55,221 nt of DNA, from assembly GCA_021108035.1 (NCBI GenBank), contig JAIORQ010000062.1, forward strand, positions 1 to 55,221. Direction: 5' to 3'. Positions within the stretch are counted from its first letter, which is position 1. Each line of letters starts with the position of its first letter. Below the pieces are notes generated by a model. It worked only from the letters and a program-made list of their open reading frames with translations, was not told the origin of the DNA and ran no database searches. This document shows, one piece after another, positions 36,333-45,339 of this stretch. The DNA is from Bacteroidales bacterium. GTDB taxonomy: Bacteria; Bacteroidota; Bacteroidia; Bacteroidales; JAADGE01. The position numbers were made by a program, and so were the translations under genes.

Positions 36333-39071
36333 ATGAATTCTAAACTAATTCTCTTAGCGTTTAATATCTTTCTTATATTTAATACAATTGATGCTACACC
36401 AAATTGTATACTAAATATAAAAAATTCTGAACTTTATACATTTACTTTTTCTTTTCCTGATGATACAATTACATCTAATACAGATACAATAACAAAAGAT
36501 AACAGTTTTGAGACACAATACGGTCTTTTAGAACTTAACTGTATAGCGGGTGTTGTTGATAAGATTAATGCTGAAAGTTTTATACAAGGAAGTATTAATT
36601 CTCCGGAACAATTAATAAAGGGATTGGTTGCCGGATTTCTGATATCCGATTATGACGGCTCACCCGGAAGTTCATCATTATACTCATTAAGAGGAGGTTC
36701 TTCTTTTTCTAATAACAATCCGCCTTTAGTAATTATTGATGGTTTTCCTATTGATCTTTCCGAATATTCAACAACACAAAATCCCTTATCCGTCATTCAT
36801 TCTAATGATATTGAAAGCATTACAGTCTTAAAAGACGGAACTGCATTGAATTATGGAGCTAAGGCATCAAATGGTGTAATAATTATAACAACAAAGAAAG
36901 CTTATGTTAATTCTCCTTTCCGAGTAAGTTATTCAGGAAATGTTTCATTAAGTGCAAACCAAAAAACGCATGATGTATATTCTGCAAACGAATACAGAAC
37001 TTTGATAAATGAACAGTATTCCGATAATCCTGAAGCAATATCTTTATTGGGAAACTCTGATACAGATTGGCAAAATGAAATATTTCAAAAATCAATCAGT
37101 ACAAATCATCATATCAATTTGTCAGGTTATTTTAACAAAATAAATACACCTTATAGTGTTTCATACGGATATCAGAAACAAAACGGTATTCTTAAAGCAT
37201 CTTCATTGCAACGAAATAATTTGGCTCTTAAACTGCAACCTTCTTTTTTTAAAGATCATTTAAGATTTAATCTTGATATTAAGAATTCCTTTAACAAAGG
37301 TCAAACTGCTGATACCATGGCAATTACAAATGCAATTTTATTTGATCCCACACAAGCGGTTTATGATGAAGGAAATGATTTCTACGGTTACTTCACATGG
37401 CAAGTTTCCTCCGGAGATATGAACCATATAGCAACAAGAAATCCGTTAGCGATATTAGAATTGAATAATGACAGAATAAAAGAGAAACATGCAATGTATA
37501 ATTTTGCAATGAATTACCAATTTCATTTTATTCCTGACCTAAACATCAGCATTCGATACGGACATCATAATATCTTATCTGACAGAACAATAATTCTGCC
37601 TGCAAATTCACCGTATAATTATTTTTATGAGAATGAATCAAAAGAAGAATATATTGACAGTGTCTCTTCAAATATTATTGATTCGTATTTGTCATATAAT
37701 AAGGAGTTTAAAGCAATTAACTCAAAAATGAATATTCTGTTAAGCAATTTTAACCAATCGTCTTCTAAAAAAAATTCATATTCAAAATCAGAATTAAATT
37801 CCATTACAGAAAGCTCATCTTCAAGCATAACGCATATTCAATCTTCTTTTGCCGGAAGATTGAATTTTTGTTTTAATGACAGATACTTTGTTAATCTTTC
37901 AATAAGGAGAGAAGCATTATCAAAATACTCAAAAGAATTTGAAAATTATCCGTATATCGGAATTGCTTGGAAAATTGTAAAGGAAAATTTTTTTAAAAAG
38001 AATATCTTCTTAAACGATTTAAAGTTGTTTATTAACTACGGAATCAGCAGTCAACAAACTAATAGTGATGAAATATATTATCTGTACAATAGTTTTTCAA
38101 ACCCTCTTTATGATCCTTTGACACGTTTCAATAATTTTGACATTAAAACACCTGTACAATCAGATTTTAATTTTGGATTAAATTATGGTTTTTATAAAAA
38201 CAGATTTAAGGGTTACTTGAATTATTATATGAGAAACTCAAAGGATATTATTGTTCCCGCTTCTTTTAGTTTTGCTACAGGATATAGTATAATAAATATA
38301 AGTTTAGGTGAAATAAAAAATAAAGGTGTTGAAATTTCATTAAACTCAATATTATTATCTAAACAAAACTTTAACTGGAGTGCCGGCTTACGTTTTGCAT
38401 ATAATAAGAATGAAATAAATTATCTTTTAAAAGACACTGTTTTAACATGTTTAATTTCAGGAGGCATATATGGAGGTGTCGGAAATTCGATACAAGTACA
38501 GATGCCGGATTATCCTGTTAATTCTTTTTTTGTACTTGGGCAGGTCTATGGTGCTGACAAACTGCCTGTTGAGGGGCTGTATATAGATATGAATGAAGAC
38601 GGAGTTTTTGACTATGATGATTTTTATGCTAATAAAAAACCATCACCGGATTACACTATGAGTTTCAACTCTTCATTAAAATATAAAAAATTTGATCTTT
38701 CCGTTATTGGGAGAGTATATTTTGGAAACTATGTATATAATAACGCAGCTTCATATACATCAAGTTATTCAAGTCTATATAGTCAATCCGGATATTTGAG
38801 TAATATAACAAAAGGTTATAATTTCGAAGAAGCTCAATATTTCTCTGATTATTATATTGAAGATGCATCTTTTATAAAAATTGATAATATCAATATAGGT
38901 TACAGTTTAAATAAAAACAAGAAACTAAATGCGAGGCTATATATAACTGTTCATAATGCATTTACTTTTACAAAATATTCGGGTATTGATCCCGAAATAC
39001 CATCAGGAATTGATGGTTTCAGATATCCTGTGCCGAGAATATTCAGCATTGGATTAGATGTAAATTTTTGA
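36333..39071 (+). CDS. SusC/RagA-like TonB-dependent outer-membrane receptor
   Basis: The 912-aa protein (start at MNSKLILLAF, with a signal peptide to about residue 21) contains a SusC/RagA plug: LRGGSSFSNNNPPLVIIDGFPID, IESITVLKDGTALNYGAKASNGVIIITTKK. A 22-strand-type barrel follows, rich in alternating aromatic residues and ending in RIFSIGLDVNF. The usual N-terminal carboxypeptidase-regulatory-like domain is replaced by a short segment of about 70 residues. No SusD partner gene follows; its operon partner is the CotH protein 7 bp upstream. The ligand is unknown. Confidence 0.87.
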   Translation: MNSKLILLAFNIFLIFNTIDATPNCILNIKNSELYTFTFSFPDDTITSNTDTITKDNSFETQYGLLELNCIAGVVDKINAESFIQGSINSPEQLIKGLVAGFLISDYDGSPGSSSLYSLRGGSSFSNNNPPLVIIDGFPIDLSEYSTTQNPLSVIHSNDIESITVLKDGTALNYGAKASNGVIIITTKKAYVNSPFRVSYSGNVSLSANQKTHDVYSANEYRTLINEQYSDNPEAISLLGNSDTDWQNEIFQKSISTNHHINLSGYFNKINTPYSVSYGYQKQNGILKASSLQRNNLALKLQPSFFKDHLRFNLDIKNSFNKGQTADTMAITNAILFDPTQAVYDEGNDFYGYFTWQVSSGDMNHIATRNPLAILELNNDRIKEKHAMYNFAMNYQFHFIPDLNISIRYGHHNILSDRTIILPANSPYNYFYENESKEEYIDSVSSNIIDSYLSYNKEFKAINSKMNILLSNFNQSSSKKNSYSKSELNSITESSSSSITHIQSSFAGRLNFCFNDRYFVNLSIRREALSKYSKEFENYPYIGIAWKIVKENFFKKNIFLNDLKLFINYGISSQQTNSDEIYYLYNSFSNPLYDPLTRFNNFDIKTPVQSDFNFGLNYGFYKNRFKGYLNYYMRNSKDIIVPASFSFATGYSIINISLGEIKNKGVEISLNSILLSKQNFNWSAGLRFAYNKNEINYLLKDTVLTCLISGGIYGGVGNSIQVQMPDYPVNSFFVLGQVYGADKLPVEGLYIDMNEDGVFDYDDFYANKKPSPDYTMSFNSSLKYKKFDLSVIGRVYFGNYVYNNAASYTSSYSSLYSQSGYLSNITKGYNFEEAQYFSDYYIEDASFIKIDNINIGYSLNKNKKLNARLYITVHNAFTFTKYSGIDPEIPSGIDGFRYPVPRIFSIGLDVNF

Positions 39072-39103
39072 TCTGATAACTAAAAGCTAATCTTTAAAAT
39101 AAG

Positions 39104-39135
39104 AAAAGGAACAACATAACAGTTGTTCCTTTTTA
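39104..39135. terminator. Bidirectional terminator
   Basis: AAAAGGAACAAC at 39,104-39,115 pairs with GTTGTTCCTTTT at 39,122-39,133. The stem ends in A and T runs, so it can terminate the SusC-like gene on the plus strand and the VWA-like gene on the minus strand. Confidence 0.7.
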
Positions 39136-39159
39136 ATACAGGGGAAATTAAACGAATTG

Positions 39160-39948
39160 TTATCTTATTGTATATTTAACACCATTCAAAATAATATTGT
39201 CCGGATCAATTTTGCTTTTATCTGCAAAGTCTAAGTCATCATTTGGTGTTATAACAGTACCGCCTGTTTCATAGGCTAACTTTACGTAATCATACACATA
39301 ACCGCCGTTACATAAAATTACATGTACGGGTCTGTCAATTTTGTTTAATAAAGATATATCTCTTATTGCAGAATTATCAGCCATTAAAACAATATCATTT
39401 GCATCGTCATATTCAGTAATAGCCGCAATAATTGCTTCCACATCATTTTCTTCTGCATCTCCGCCTCCGCCGTTATCTACTGCTGTTTCTACTTTTCCGA
39501 GAAAATCATCCATGTCATTAGGATCAACATAATAAATACCGCCGGTTTTCCCAATTTCCTTTGTCTTATTATAACGAAGACGATCGTCTCCGTCATTAAA
39601 AAGCACCATGTTTTTTAATAATTTTTTATCAACATTTACTTTATGCCATCTCATAATCTGACCGACATAAGTGTACATACTCCCTGTCCAATCAACAACA
39701 ACGGTCATATTTTTCCATTCCGGATGCATTCTAAAGGCTTTATAAACAACAGAATTTACTTCATCAACTTCCTGTCCCCCAATCGTATGTGTTTTCTTAC
39801 CTGAAGTGCTTCCGTTTCCTTCACCTTCATGATCCGCAAAAATATATACTTTAAGATCGTTAGCAATTTCGGCACCTTGCGCATTAATCATAGTGTAGCT
39901 CAGCATAATTATGCCGGCTAATAAAATTTGTAATTTTAAATTTTTCAT
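39160..39948 (-). CDS. Secreted protein with von Willebrand A-like domain
   Basis: The 262-aa protein has a signal peptide (about 1-23, ending INAQG). The rest reads as a VWA-like fold: VVVDWTGSM with a DxTxS MIDAS (Asp86, Thr88, Ser90), VLFNDGDD, and NGGGGDAEENDVEAIIAAI, which matches the GGGDxxE step of VWA domains. A later strand (VHVILCNGGYVYDYVKLAYETGG) also fits. It is probably periplasmic or surface-bound and may bind a metal and a protein partner. Function unknown; it is monocistronic. Confidence 0.65.
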   Translation of the reverse strand: MKNLKLQILLAGIIMLSYTMINAQGAEIANDLKVYIFADHEGEGNGSTSGKKTHTIGGQEVDEVNSVVYKAFRMHPEWKNMTVVVDWTGSMYTYVGQIMRWHKVNVDKKLLKNMVLFNDGDDRLRYNKTKEIGKTGGIYYVDPNDMDDFLGKVETAVDNGGGGDAEENDVEAIIAAITEYDDANDIVLMADNSAIRDISLLNKIDRPVHVILCNGGYVYDYVKLAYETGGTVITPNDDLDFADKSKIDPDNIILNGVKYTIR

Positions 39949-39979
39949 TGTAATAAGTATTTAAGGTTTAATATTTTTC

Positions 39980-40264
39980 TTAATGTAAACATGTTAAACA
40001 ATAATTTTTTGTTTCGTAATACAACCAAGCTTTAACATTATAAGCATCAATCTGTTTCAACAGTTTATTCAGTCTTTTAAATATTTGTAATACAGCATCT
40101 TTACTCTTTTCTTCATCTTTAAGATATTTCATTGAAATTAAAAAAACAAAGCTTGAATATTGTCTTGCCAATACAGTCACATTCAGATTCTTACATTCAT
40201 TATCCGAATTTTGCTTCTTATTAAGCATAATAGGTGTTTTATTTATATTTGCTGAATAATTCAT
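39980..40264 (-). CDS. Truncated sigma-70-like (ECF region 2) fragment
   Basis: The 94-aa product resembles only region 2 of an ECF-type sigma factor: LARQYSSFVFLISMKYLKDEEKSKDAVLQIFKRL and NVKAWLYYETKNYCL. The C-terminal -35-binding region 4 is missing; the frame ends three residues after TKNYCL. It lies 31 bp upstream of the VWA-like gene on the same strand. It may be a relic of the sigma factor for that gene or a short anti-/co-regulator; relic is more likely. Confidence 0.5.
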   Translation of the reverse strand: MNYSANINKTPIMLNKKQNSDNECKNLNVTVLARQYSSFVFLISMKYLKDEEKSKDAVLQIFKRLNKLLKQIDAYNVKAWLYYETKNYCLTCLH

Positions 40265-40367
40265 CCTTTTTCAAGCTTTGTTGATGTTTTTTTCATTACA
40301 GCATTTTTGTATTATCGCATTTAGTAAATGTTCCGCTAAATTCACGGCAGAACCTTTACAGTTGCTT

Positions 40368-41429
40368 TTAAAATGTTGTAATATGTATCTTTCTGTTTTT
40401 ATATTCGTATTGTCCACCTTTTTCATTAATTGCATTATCTTGTTTGTCTTGTTGAACAGTCAGTATTTCTTCAAGATAATTCTTAACATCATTATATTTT
40501 ATATTTACTGTACTACCATGAATGATTGCTTCTGTAATGTATCCGTTTAATATTGTTTCTGATTGTTTATTAAACAAATCGGGAGTTGCAAAAATGTCGC
40601 AACCTATGATTTTGTCTCCTGAAACACCAACAAATCCGATACAATTGGATTTTGTTTTCAAAGATTTCATAAAGAAGTTTATATATTCGCTTAAATCCTT
40701 ATTATACTCTTTAGAGTTTACGAGGCTTGTATATGTTCCGGTATTTGTTTCTGTTTTATTTTTCTTTACGGTTTTGCCAACTTCTTCCCAAACGGCAGAT
40801 TGATCTTGATCTTGAATAACTTTTTGCCTGATACTGTTTGAACTTACAGAGAAATACTTATCAAATTTTCCGGATTCGCCGTAAGACCATCTGTTTCTTT
40901 CAACACAGAATACAGAAATATCAACTTTTTTTCCGTTTGGCGGAAGAATCATATCTTGAGCAAGAACTCTGTCTTGTTTGCCTCCTTTTACAACCTCTCC
41001 GGCCATAATGTATATGGTATCTTTTGAAATATTCTGTACATATAAGGTATTAACTTGTGCTCCTCCGCCTCCGGAGACATTTTGTTGAACCTGAATATTA
41101 TTCTGATTGGTATTTACTTGATTTTCATTACTGTTATTTACAATATCTTCATTAATACTTGAAGTATTATTACTCTCTGTTTCTGTAATCTTAATCTTTT
41201 TTTGTTCCAAAGATTCTTTTAAAGTAGTGTATTTACCAATGTCTTTATGAGCTTCTTTAAACTTATTCCCTGCCATAAGCGGATAAATTCTTAAATGTTT
41301 ATAAGTAAAAGAAGCCTTAGCATTATTGTCTGAAATCGTTTCAATATAACCTTCTTCCATATTGTATTGAGAAAAGGAAAAATTTGTTGTAAATAATACA
41401 ACTGCTGTCAGTAATAATAATTTTTTCAT
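40368..41429 (-). CDS. Secreted ARPP-1/DUF6569-like protein
   Basis: The 353-aa protein has a signal peptide (about 1-20, ending SFSQ). The mature part shows NTLYVQNISKDTIYIMAGEVVKGGKQDRVLAQDMILPP, VFCVERNRW and GFVGVSGDKIIGCDIFATPDLF, which recall the ARPP-1 (DUF6569) domain. An Asn/Gln-rich low-complexity stretch (about 88-125, NTNQNNIQVQQN) interrupts it. Localisation is probably periplasmic. Function unknown. Confidence 0.65.
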   Translation of the reverse strand: MKKLLLLTAVVLFTTNFSFSQYNMEEGYIETISDNNAKASFTYKHLRIYPLMAGNKFKEAHKDIGKYTTLKESLEQKKIKITETESNNTSSINEDIVNNSNENQVNTNQNNIQVQQNVSGGGGAQVNTLYVQNISKDTIYIMAGEVVKGGKQDRVLAQDMILPPNGKKVDISVFCVERNRWSYGESGKFDKYFSVSSNSIRQKVIQDQDQSAVWEEVGKTVKKNKTETNTGTYTSLVNSKEYNKDLSEYINFFMKSLKTKSNCIGFVGVSGDKIIGCDIFATPDLFNKQSETILNGYITEAIIHGSTVNIKYNDVKNYLEEILTVQQDKQDNAINEKGGQYEYKNRKIHITTF

Positions 41430-41673
41430 GAGTCTGTTATTTGAATTAATAAATATTTTAAATCCGCAAGCACGGCACGAATACCCTTAATAAGCAACAG
41501 GTTGTTTCAAATATATTCTTACTGTAGTGAACTGTGCCACGCTTATTTCATCAAATTAACGTCATAATTTTCAACTCTCATAAAATATTGCTTGTAAAAC
41601 AATTGTATAATATTTACAAGCATTGTATTTTAATTTACAAGCACTTTTGTTGTATTTTTTGTAAATTTGTCAT

Positions 41674-42612
41674 ATGATTACAAAAGAAACAGAATATTTA
41701 TCCTTATTAAAAGATGAACTTGATAATAAGTATAAAGAAACTTATCCTGAATGTTCTTTGAAGATCACTGAATGGAGGCAACAGGAAATAATTAGGTTTC
41801 AGAAGCTTATGCAAGATGTTGTGAAAGGCAGAATAAGTGAGAAATGGTTCTATACACATATAAAACCGGAACAAAATACAAAAATGCCGAGAATTGATAC
41901 ATTAAATCTGTTGGCAGAATTTTTAGGATATGAGAATTGGGTAAAATTTAAAAATAAAAAGGGTCATTTAAAAATATCTAAACCGAAAAACAAAGAAAAG
42001 ACAGGTTTCATTTATAAAAACAGAATAATTCTTACTCTGCTTATAATAATAATGACAGCAACCGGCATAGCATATTCAGCAGGTATTTTCAGCAAAAATA
42101 AAACGTATGAATTTTGTTTTGTTGATGCCGATACTAAAGAACCAATCGAAAATTCAGGTGTTGAAATTTCGTTATTACATGAAAATCAATCTCCTGAAAT
42201 AATTAATTGTAATGAAAATGCTTGTTTTAATATTGAAACAAAAAATAAAAAAATAACTTTTACTGTAAAAGCTCAATACTACAAAACAGATACTATAACA
42301 AGATATTTAAATAAAAAGAACAAAAAAGAAGTAATAAAACTAAAACTTGATGATTATGCATTTATGATTCATGTTATTTCTACATCAACAACCTCTGACC
42401 GGCAAAAACAAAGAGACCGATTGAATAAAATGATTGCTGATGATGCAGAAATTTACCAAATTGATAAAAAAGAAAGAGGTATTGAGATTTATAACAAACA
42501 TGAGTTTATTGATAAAATGACAATACCTTTAAGCAGTTTAAAAAACATTGAAATTATTGAAGTAACATATAAAAATAATAAAATTGCAATGATGCGGTTT
42601 ATGCAAAATTAA
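41674..42612 (+). CDS. Single-pass membrane protein, N-terminal helical domain
   Basis: The 312-aa protein has a cytosolic N-terminal helical domain (about 1-95) with WRQQEIIRFQKLMQDVV, RIDTLNLLAEFLGYENWVKF. Similar sequences in Bacteroidota pair a regulatory or DNA-binding-like domain with one membrane helix (here about 112-134). The extracytoplasmic part starts with YEFCFVDADTKEPIENSGVEISLL, a carboxypeptidase-regulatory/PEGA-like beta sandwich. TAAATTTG at 41,662-41,669 is a possible -7 box, but it is close to the ATG. Function unknown. Confidence 0.55.
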   Translation: MITKETEYLSLLKDELDNKYKETYPECSLKITEWRQQEIIRFQKLMQDVVKGRISEKWFYTHIKPEQNTKMPRIDTLNLLAEFLGYENWVKFKNKKGHLKISKPKNKEKTGFIYKNRIILTLLIIIMTATGIAYSAGIFSKNKTYEFCFVDADTKEPIENSGVEISLLHENQSPEIINCNENACFNIETKNKKITFTVKAQYYKTDTITRYLNKKNKKEVIKLKLDDYAFMIHVISTSTTSDRQKQRDRLNKMIADDAEIYQIDKKERGIEIYNKHEFIDKMTIPLSSLKNIEIIEVTYKNNKIAMMRFMQN

Positions 42613-42659
42613 GCTCTTTTTACAAATATTATTATTTGCGATGCAAATATGAATAACGT

Positions 42660-42706
42660 CACACAGATTCCACAGAATAACACAGAAAATCTGTGAGTTC
42701 TGTGTG
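42660..42706. repeat. Palindromic CACACAGA repeat
   Basis: CACACAGATTCCACAGA at 42,660-42,676 and TCTGTGAGTTCTGTGTG at 42,690-42,706 form an imperfect palindrome. The left arm recurs at 21,993-22,010. It may form a hairpin in RNA, but it has no T run and is not a terminator. Confidence 0.4.
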
Positions 42707-42797
42707 AAAATATAAAAGTATTCTTTCTAAAAGGAAAAACATAGTTTTTAGAAATAAAATAATTTAAAATATAAACTGAAATCAAAATTGAACGATT

Positions 42798-43421
42798 ATG
42801 AAACTAATAATTAAATATATTCTCCTCGTAGTGTTTATGTTTGTTTTCTTTTCTGCTTTTTCACAAGCAGATGTACAAGAAAATAATTACTCTCAACTTC
42901 AAAATACAATGACTGTTGAACGGCAATCAACATACAATTTGGTAGGATTTGAAGGAAGAGCAATTCAAAAAACAGAAGAATTTGCAGGTTATTTAGAAAT
43001 AATTTCGAATAAAGAGTATGAAATGACATTGAGAAAACATGCGATAAACACTGCATTAAAGTTATTTTTCCGCGATTTGGTCAATATCGAAAATTCTGAT
43101 GTAAACATAAGTAAGTTAAAAATTATCAGTCTTAATGATTATATTGATCTTTTCTTGAACACAGAATATACTAAAATTACGGTTGAAATTACTGATTTTG
43201 AGTTCAAAGAAAATTTAAAATCTGACAAATCTGATTCATACAAGGGGAAGCTTGAATTTAACCAAACAAATAAGTTTTATAATAACAACAATATATCAGA
43301 TAAAACAACAGAACGAAAAGAAGTAGAAATTATCCTTGTAAAAACAACAAAAGAATTCGGAAAAAAAACCAAAAATGTGTGGAATGTTTTTTTAGGAGAA
43401 ATAAGAGCAATTAAAGAATAG
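42798..43421 (+). CDS. Exported protein of unknown function
   Basis: The 207-aa protein has a clear signal peptide (about 1-24, ending AFSQA). The mature part is polar with LVGFEGRAIQKTEEFAGYLEIISN and a C-terminal EIILVKTTKEFGKKTKNVWNVFLGEIRAIKE. No family recognised. It follows a membrane protein gene on the same strand after 185 bp; the minus-strand gene converges on it with an 11-bp gap. Confidence 0.5.
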   Translation: MKLIIKYILLVVFMFVFFSAFSQADVQENNYSQLQNTMTVERQSTYNLVGFEGRAIQKTEEFAGYLEIISNKEYEMTLRKHAINTALKLFFRDLVNIENSDVNISKLKIISLNDYIDLFLNTEYTKITVEITDFEFKENLKSDKSDSYKGKLEFNQTNKFYNNNNISDKTTERKEVEIILVKTTKEFGKKTKNVWNVFLGEIRAIKE

Positions 43422-43432
43422 GCTTATATTTC

Positions 43433-43927
43433 TTATTTTATTTTGCTGAAAACATCAAAACTTATCATAATTTCAGATAAATAATAAGTGTCTTTGTATT
43501 TATAAACCGATAATGCAAATTCACCTTCTTTCTTTTTATAAATATATTTTATTGCTAAACTAAAAGGCATCTTCTCGTCTTCCCATATCTTTACGATTTT
43601 AGAACTTTTAAACCTAATTTCTTTTAAGTTTATCTTTTCTTTTTTTGCAGAATACATAATGTTATTAAAATCTAATATCAACTTTTCGTTTTTATTAGCT
43701 TTAAGTATAATTTCATCATCTGTCATATCTTTTGTTTCTTTTTCCAAAATCAATCTCCAAAATTCAGGACTTGGTTTTAAATTCACAATTTCATCAATGT
43801 TTTCGGCAGCAATTGCCTTAATAAATTTCACCGAAAAATTATCTTTCAAATTTTGTGCATTTACAAATTGAGATGATGAAAATAAAATAAAAACGGAAAG
43901 TAGAATTATTTTGTAAGTTGAATTCAT
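43433..43927 (-). CDS. Exported protein of unknown function
   Basis: The 164-aa protein has a signal peptide (about 1-24, ending VNAQ). The mature part has NFSVKFIKAIAAENIDEIVNLKPSPEFWRLILEKE and a beta-rich end (KKEGEFALSVYKYKDTYYLSEIMISF). The layout recalls small secreted NTF2-like domains, but I cannot establish this. Its 5' flank shows nothing notable. Confidence 0.5.
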   Translation of the reverse strand: MNSTYKIILLSVFILFSSSQFVNAQNLKDNFSVKFIKAIAAENIDEIVNLKPSPEFWRLILEKETKDMTDDEIILKANKNEKLILDFNNIMYSAKKEKINLKEIRFKSSKIVKIWEDEKMPFSLAIKYIYKKKEGEFALSVYKYKDTYYLSEIMISFDVFSKIK

Positions 43928-44134
43928 GATCTTGAAATTTTAGTCAAATAAATTGAATCGTTAAAAATACAAAGAAAACTTTAGTTTTGAAAATCTACAA
44001 TTCTTTTTTCACAAAATTCACTATAAAACCTCAAAACCCGTAAAGTATTTGAGTGCTTGATATTGAATTGCAACATCAAATTGAAGCAAACGGTGTATAA
44101 TTTCCTCCTTCGTCATATTAGGATATATAAGAAG

Positions 44135-44332
44135 CTATAGCGGCAAACTTTCGCAAGCTTTGCCGTCCCCGTCTCTGTCAAGATTTTTATAGCATTCTTT
44201 GTCAGAATCAAACGCTTTTTGTGCTTCTTCCTGAGTGTCAAAATCTTTACATGTTTTATGTTCACATTCAGATCCGCAAGTACAACCGGATAAGCTTCCG
44301 GCTATCAGTATAACAAAAAGATACTTTTTCAT
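44135..44332 (-). CDS. Small excalibur-domain lipoprotein
   Basis: The 65-aa lipoprotein (Cys17 in SLSGC) consists of an excalibur calcium-binding domain: [17 protein letters not shown] then the EF-hand-like loop [13 protein letters not shown]. Cys residues in [11 protein letters not shown] may form disulfides. The excalibur domain usually occurs at the end of surface nucleases; here it stands alone. Probably periplasmic; function unknown. Confidence 0.75.
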   Translation of the reverse strand: MKKYLFVILIAGSLSGCTCGSECEHKTCKDFDTQEEAQKAFDSDKECYKNLDRDGDGKACESLPL

Positions 44333-44563
44333 AATTTTTTACTTTCTACAAATATAAGGTTTTAGAATTGTTCGCGAAATAAATAATCATAAAATTATCT
44401 CTTTTGAATAATTTTTAAACTGTGATAATGCTTGATTGTTATATAAAAAATCGTAACTTTATTGAAAATTTAAATTATGAAATGTGCCATATTCAAAAAA
44501 TAATACAATTCCCGAAAATGGTGTTTAACTTTTAAAAAATTAATAACAAAAAAATGTAAAGAC

Positions 44564-45058
44564 ATGAAAAAAATTCTTCTGATTTCGACAATTTCAATAT
44601 TAATTATCAGCTCTGCTACAGCACAAAACTATCCGAAAGCCAGATATTTAAATGTGCAAAATGATAAGAATATTATTATTCATACCAATCCTGAATTTTG
44701 CTTAAGTTGCAGTGATAATAATTTTATTGTTGACGGTAACGAATCCATGGGATATATTGAATTATATTTCTCAGGAATTAATTCATACAGCCAAGCCCAA
44801 ACGATAGAATTAATAATGAATGTTTCGGATGAAAAATGGGCAGAATCCGGAGAAGGGTTTGGCGTATTTTTCAATGATGAGAAAATTGGTAATATAGACA
44901 ATATAAGCAGAAATTCTTGTTTTGTTGTAAATCTGAACGCTTTAAAAATTACCGGAAAAAAGAATATTAAACTTGTTTTGAAAGCAAACGGAAACGACGG
45001 ATTATACCTATTGTCAAAAAAATCAGGATTTGGTGCTGTCTTAAAATTACAATATTGA
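44564..45058 (+). CDS. Exported protein of unknown function
   Basis: The 164-aa protein has a signal peptide (about 1-20, ending TAQ). The mature part is predicted all-beta (SMGYIELYFSGINSYSQAQTIELIMNVSD, GFGVFFNDEKIGNIDNISRNSCFVVNLNALKITGKKNIKLVLKANG), which suggests a jelly-roll or carbohydrate-binding-like fold. This is a guess from pattern only. Single gene. Confidence 0.5.
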   Translation: MKKILLISTISILIISSATAQNYPKARYLNVQNDKNIIIHTNPEFCLSCSDNNFIVDGNESMGYIELYFSGINSYSQAQTIELIMNVSDEKWAESGEGFGVFFNDEKIGNIDNISRNSCFVVNLNALKITGKKNIKLVLKANGNDGLYLLSKKSGFGAVLKLQY

Positions 45059-45339
45059 GTCCTCACCGAAAAGTTTATTAAATGAAGGTGCTGCTAAGAC
45101 ACCTCTGTTCCGACAAAGCTGATTTAAGCAGAAATCAACAGGAGGATATTTTAAAAATATGCTGTCAAATTCGCAGAAAATAACTGAATTAATTAAAACA
45201 TCTTTTTTAACCGGCAGAATGAAACTAAACTATCTGCAAACTTATCAAACAAGAATTAATAAACTTACACGAGAATAATATGACACCTCTAAAATCCAAA
45301 CTTACTGTAAAGCATTTAAAACCAGAGAAGAGTAAGTTT
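45054..45339. other. Gap with IS/MITE-end-like sequence
   Basis: Just after the stop of the preceding gene, TTGAGTCC and CACCGAAAAGTTTATT resemble the end of the palindromic element at 55-207. The following 270 bases hold short broken frames (for example one starting at 45,281) but no convincing gene. A decayed insertion is likely. Confidence 0.3.

Noticed and set aside
36333-39071. A polysaccharide utilisation locus
   Set aside because: There is no SusD, glycoside hydrolase or sugar-sensing regulator nearby; only the receptor resembles SusC.
41467-41555. Imperfect inverted repeat (AAGCACGGCACG / TGCCACGCTT) that might be another attC
   Set aside because: It lacks clear AAC and GTT triplets and no complementary cassette border was found.
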